Assembly (NCBI GenBank): GCA_043747875.1
Contig: JAYTOI010000121.1
Location: 1 to 11,943 of the forward strand
DNA from: CADEED01 sp043747875
GTDB lineage: Bacteria > Pseudomonadota > Gammaproteobacteria > Steroidobacterales > Steroidobacteraceae
Reading direction: 5' to 3'
Length of the DNA: 11,943 nt
A program made the position numbers and the translations under genes. Positions 10,283-11,943 of this stretch are shown piece after piece (within the stretch, counting starts at the first letter, position 1; every line of letters starts with the position of its first letter). Under the pieces are notes generated by a model, which worked only from the letters and a program-made list of their open reading frames with translations, did no database searches and was not told the DNA's origin.

Positions 10283-10888
10283 CTAATCTTGTTTGGGAGC
10301 GTCGGCCTTGGGCCGCGCGTGCAATTTGTTCATGGCGATCGACGCGCCGGAGCGCATCATCTCCTCGATGGCGTCCGCGCCGCAGACGATGGTCTCGTCG
10401 ATCGCGCGCTGCTCGTCCTTGCCGGCGTGCGTCAGCACGAAATCCACCACTTCGCTCTTGTGGCCGGGGTGGCCGACGCCGATGCGCAAGCGCCAGAAGC
10501 CATCGCCCTGCGCCGCGATGAGGTCGCGCAGGCCGTTGTGGCCGCCATGGCCGCCGGCGTCCTTGATACGCACGGTGCCGCCCGGCAGATCGATCTCATC
10601 GTGCGCCACCAGCATTTCGCGCGGGCTGATCTTGTAGAAACTCAGCACGCTCGAGACCGGTCCGGCGCTGCGGTTCATGAAAGTCATCGGCTTCACCAGC
10701 CACAACTCCTCGCCACCGATGCGGATGCGCGCGAGCTCGGCCTGGTGCTTGCCCTCGTGGCGCAGCGTGCCGCCGTGCCGGCGCGCCAACTCGTCCACGA
10801 GCCAGAAGCCGGCATTGTGGCGGGTGCGCGCGTACTCAGCGCCCGGATTACCGAGCCCCACGATGATCTTGAGTGCGTTGCCAGCCAT
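10283..10888 (-). CDS. pth: Peptidyl-tRNA hydrolase
   Basis: This 201-residue enzyme cleaves peptidyl-tRNA released from stalled ribosomes, recycling tRNA. The family signature VGLGNPGAEYARTRHNAGF is at the N-terminus; catalytic His24 is in it, with Asn14, Asn72 (TFMNRS), Asp97 (AHDEID) and Asn118 (GGHNGLRD) in the expected places. Length is typical. The ATG at 10888 starts the conserved core at the normal distance. No Shine-Dalgarno sequence is visible: the 13 bases before the ATG read TTTTCACAATTAC. A palindromic repeat element lies immediately upstream and separates pth from the terminator of rplY, so pth-ychF needs its own promoter, which I could not identify with confidence. Confidence 0.96.
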   Translation of the reverse strand: MAGNALKIIVGLGNPGAEYARTRHNAGFWLVDELARRHGGTLRHEGKHQAELARIRIGGEELWLVKPMTFMNRSAGPVSSVLSFYKISPREMLVAHDEIDLPGGTVRIKDAGGHGGHNGLRDLIAAQGDGFWRLRIGVGHPGHKSEVVDFVLTHAGKDEQRAIDETIVCGADAIEEMMRSGASIAMNKLHARPKADAPKQD

Positions 10889-10909
10889 GTAATTGTGAAA
10901 ATGGGGTCA

Positions 10910-10926
10910 GGCCCCGTTTCGGGGCC
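10910..10926. repeat. GC-rich REP-like hairpin before pth
   Basis: GGCCCCG-TTT-CGGGGCC is a perfect 7-bp stem with a three-base loop, preceded by AAAATGGGGTCA. It touches the left arm of the larger palindromic element (10921-11012) and may be part of it. The GGGGTCAGGCCCC pattern resembles, from memory, intergenic REP sequences mobilised by RAYT transposases. Confidence 0.55.
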
Positions 10927-11012
10927 GCTCCTCATCTACGGGTAACAATCGAATGCCCGGCGCGGCACAGAATCAATTCGCCGATTGTTACCAGTAAATG
11001 AGGAATGTCCCC
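10921..11012. repeat. 92-bp palindromic repeat element (MITE/REP-like) between rplY and pth
   Basis: The left arm 10921-10951 and right arm 10982-11012 are inverted copies matching at 26 of 31 positions. The inner 11 bases (GGTAACAATCG / CGATTGTTACC) are perfect, the outer ends are both GGGG/CCCC, and the centre is 30 bases. There is no coding capacity. Such short, long-armed elements are normally non-autonomous mobile repeats. The right end abuts the T run of the rplY terminator at 11013, and the left end lies about 30 bases from the pth start. RNA from either strand would form a long hairpin. Confidence 0.75.
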
Positions 11013-11045
11013 AAAAAAACGGCGCGGGTCGTGAGACCCGCGCCG
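11013..11045 (-). terminator. Intrinsic terminator of rplY
   Basis: On the minus strand, an 11-bp perfect stem (CGGCGCGGGTC with its complement, loop TCAC) at 11045-11020 is followed directly by seven T (11019-11013). It lies 12 bases after the rplY stop, so rplY is transcribed separately from pth-ychF. Confidence 0.92.
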
Positions 11046-11057
11046 CTTCGGCACGAC

Positions 11058-11804
11058 TTACTTCTTGCCGCCTTCCTTCTTCGCGGGGACCGCGCCGGCC
11101 TTCGCGTCGCCGGCAGGAGCAGCTTTCGCATCGCCAGGCTTCGCGCCCGCGGCAGCCGCGCCTTCGGCCGGTGCAGCAACGCCCTCGGCGGGCGTCGCGG
11201 CAGCGACTTCGGCGGTCGGTTCCGGCTCTTCCGCGCGCGGCGGATGAACGGTGACGACCACGGCGTCGCCCTTGGCAATCAACGGGATCGTGACGCCTTC
11301 CGGCAATGGCAGATCGGACAGGTGCTTCGACTCGTTCATCTCCATCTTGGAGAGGTCGAGCTCGATGAACTCCGGCAGATCCTTCGGCAGGCACGACACT
11401 TCGATGTCGGCAATGCGGTGTGAGACCACGCCGCCCTGCGACTTGACGCCCGGAGAGGCAGCCTCGCCCTTGAAGTGGATCGGGATGTGGATGCGGATCT
11501 TCTCGGACTCGACGACACGCTGCATGTCGACGTGCACGATGGCGTTGCGCGCCGGGTGCATCTGCAAGTCCTTGACGATCGCGGCTTGTTTCTCCTCACC
11601 AACCACGATGTTGATGATCGAGGAGTAGAACTTCTCGTTGTCGATCAGCGTCATGAGCTTCTGGTGATTGAGGGTGATGGCACGCGGTTCCGCGTGACCA
11701 CCGTAGAGGATTGCCGGCACGCGTCCCGCATGACGCAGGCGGCGGCTCGCACCTTTGCCCTGGCCATCGCGGAACTCGGCGGCGAGTTCGAATGAAATAC
11801 GCAT
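11058..11804 (-). CDS. rplY: 50S ribosomal protein L25, long (Ctc/TL5) form
   Basis: The protein binds 5S rRNA in the large ribosomal subunit. Its 248 residues contain the L25 domain (~1-95; GxGxSRRLRHAGRVPAILYG near 16-35 and HxVDMQRV near 91) and the TL5-like C-terminal beta domain (~100-190), then a 58-residue Ala/Pro/Glu/Lys/Gly-rich tail with repeated PAEG and GDAKA units ending in lysines. The short E. coli form has only the first domain. The start is fixed by GGAG (11815-11812 on the minus strand) seven bases before the ATG; a nearer out-of-frame ATG lies five bases upstream. A strong terminator follows. In related genomes prs usually precedes rplY, but its 3' end is not seen in the 139 bases available. 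Confidence 0.95.
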   Translation of the reverse strand: MRISFELAAEFRDGQGKGASRRLRHAGRVPAILYGGHAEPRAITLNHQKLMTLIDNEKFYSSIINIVVGEEKQAAIVKDLQMHPARNAIVHVDMQRVVESEKIRIHIPIHFKGEAASPGVKSQGGVVSHRIADIEVSCLPKDLPEFIELDLSKMEMNESKHLSDLPLPEGVTIPLIAKGDAVVVTVHPPRAEEPEPTAEVAAATPAEGVAAPAEGAAAAGAKPGDAKAAPAGDAKAGAVPAKKEGGKK

Positions 11805-11832
11805 TGCATTGCTCCAGTTACATCTAACAACC

Positions 11833-11857
11833 GGCGGTCACCGCGACCAGTGCCGCC
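11833..11857 (-). promoter_or_regulatory. Hairpin in the rplY leader
   Basis: On the minus strand GGCGG-CAC pairs with GTG-(A)-CCGCC around an eight-base loop, about 28 bases before the rplY start. A second small stem (CCACTT-CGAA-AGGTGG) lies directly upstream of it. These could be an autoregulatory leader or simply GC-rich sequence. I see no convincing promoter or gene in 11805-11943. Confidence 0.3.
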
Positions 11858-11922
11858 ACCTTTCGAAGTGGTACGGGGATAGTGGTGCCGGGGAGGGAAT
11901 CTCGGGAGTACGTGTTCGACCT

Positions 11923-11938
11923 CGCTGAACACTCAGCG
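11923..11938. other. 6-bp perfect hairpin at the window edge
   Basis: CGCTGA-ACAC-TCAGCG forms a perfect stem. It may belong to the end of the gene upstream of rplY outside the window, but there is no T run and the sequence is cut here, so its role cannot be judged. Confidence 0.3.
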
Positions 11939-11943
11939 TTGGG

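Noticed and set aside
9614..10945. 443-residue plus-strand open frame across ychF and pth
   Set aside because: It runs antisense through two well-recognised genes and the repeat element, and its composition is that of a shadow frame.
10943..10976. Possible pth promoter in the repeat (minus strand TTGATT, 17 bases, TTCGAT)
   Set aside because: The -10 matches only three of six positions; not distinguishable from chance.

Overview
The window looks like the chromosome of a GC-rich gammaproteobacterium. The run rplY, pth, ychF in that order is the usual gammaproteobacterial arrangement. The Leu/Arg/Ala-rich, high-GC coding style would fit a relative of the Xanthomonadales, Nevskiales or Steroidobacter group, but the lineage is an inference and cannot be fixed from this stretch alone.

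Region 1 (1-1305) is the edge of an integrated genomic island. The tail of a small gene, probably of the excisionase or regulator type that sits before integrases of this family, overlaps a tyrosine recombinase gene in another frame. The integrase reads into the 3' part of an elongator tRNA-Met gene on the opposite strand. The island therefore lies to the left, the tRNA 3' end is the likely attachment site, and ordinary chromosome starts to the right. A good sigma70 promoter for the tRNA is visible at 1351-1379.

Region 2 (1577-6585) is a two-gene signalling operon with overlapping stop and start codons (TGATG). The first gene encodes a membrane hybrid histidine kinase with a periplasmic sensor region, HAMP, HisKA, ATPase, two receiver domains and an HPt domain. 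The second encodes a receiver-PAS-GGDEF-EAL protein. Together they form what looks like a complete phosphorelay ending in cyclic di-GMP turnover. The EAL half keeps its catalytic residues, whereas the GGDEF half is AGDEF and has no inhibitory site.

Region 3 (6586-8520) holds one exported protein with a fibronectin-like N-terminal domain and what I read as a seven-bladed FG-GAP-type beta-propeller. It ends at a perfect 12-bp hairpin that separates it from the minus-strand genes.

Region 4 (8521-11943, minus strand) carries, in transcription order, rplY (ribosomal protein L25, long form), a strong intrinsic terminator, a 92-bp palindromic repeat element, pth, ychF, and a decayed hydrolase-like gene that has lost its catalytic core and carries a frameshift. 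The last 139 bases, upstream of rplY, show hairpins but no gene.

I found no CRISPR array, toxin-antitoxin pair or clear candidate for a new defence system. The most interesting items are the palindromic element between rplY and pth, the integrase-tRNA and integrase-upstream gene overlaps, the self-contained phosphorelay to cyclic di-GMP, and the recurrent TTGTTAGGC word in three unrelated genes.
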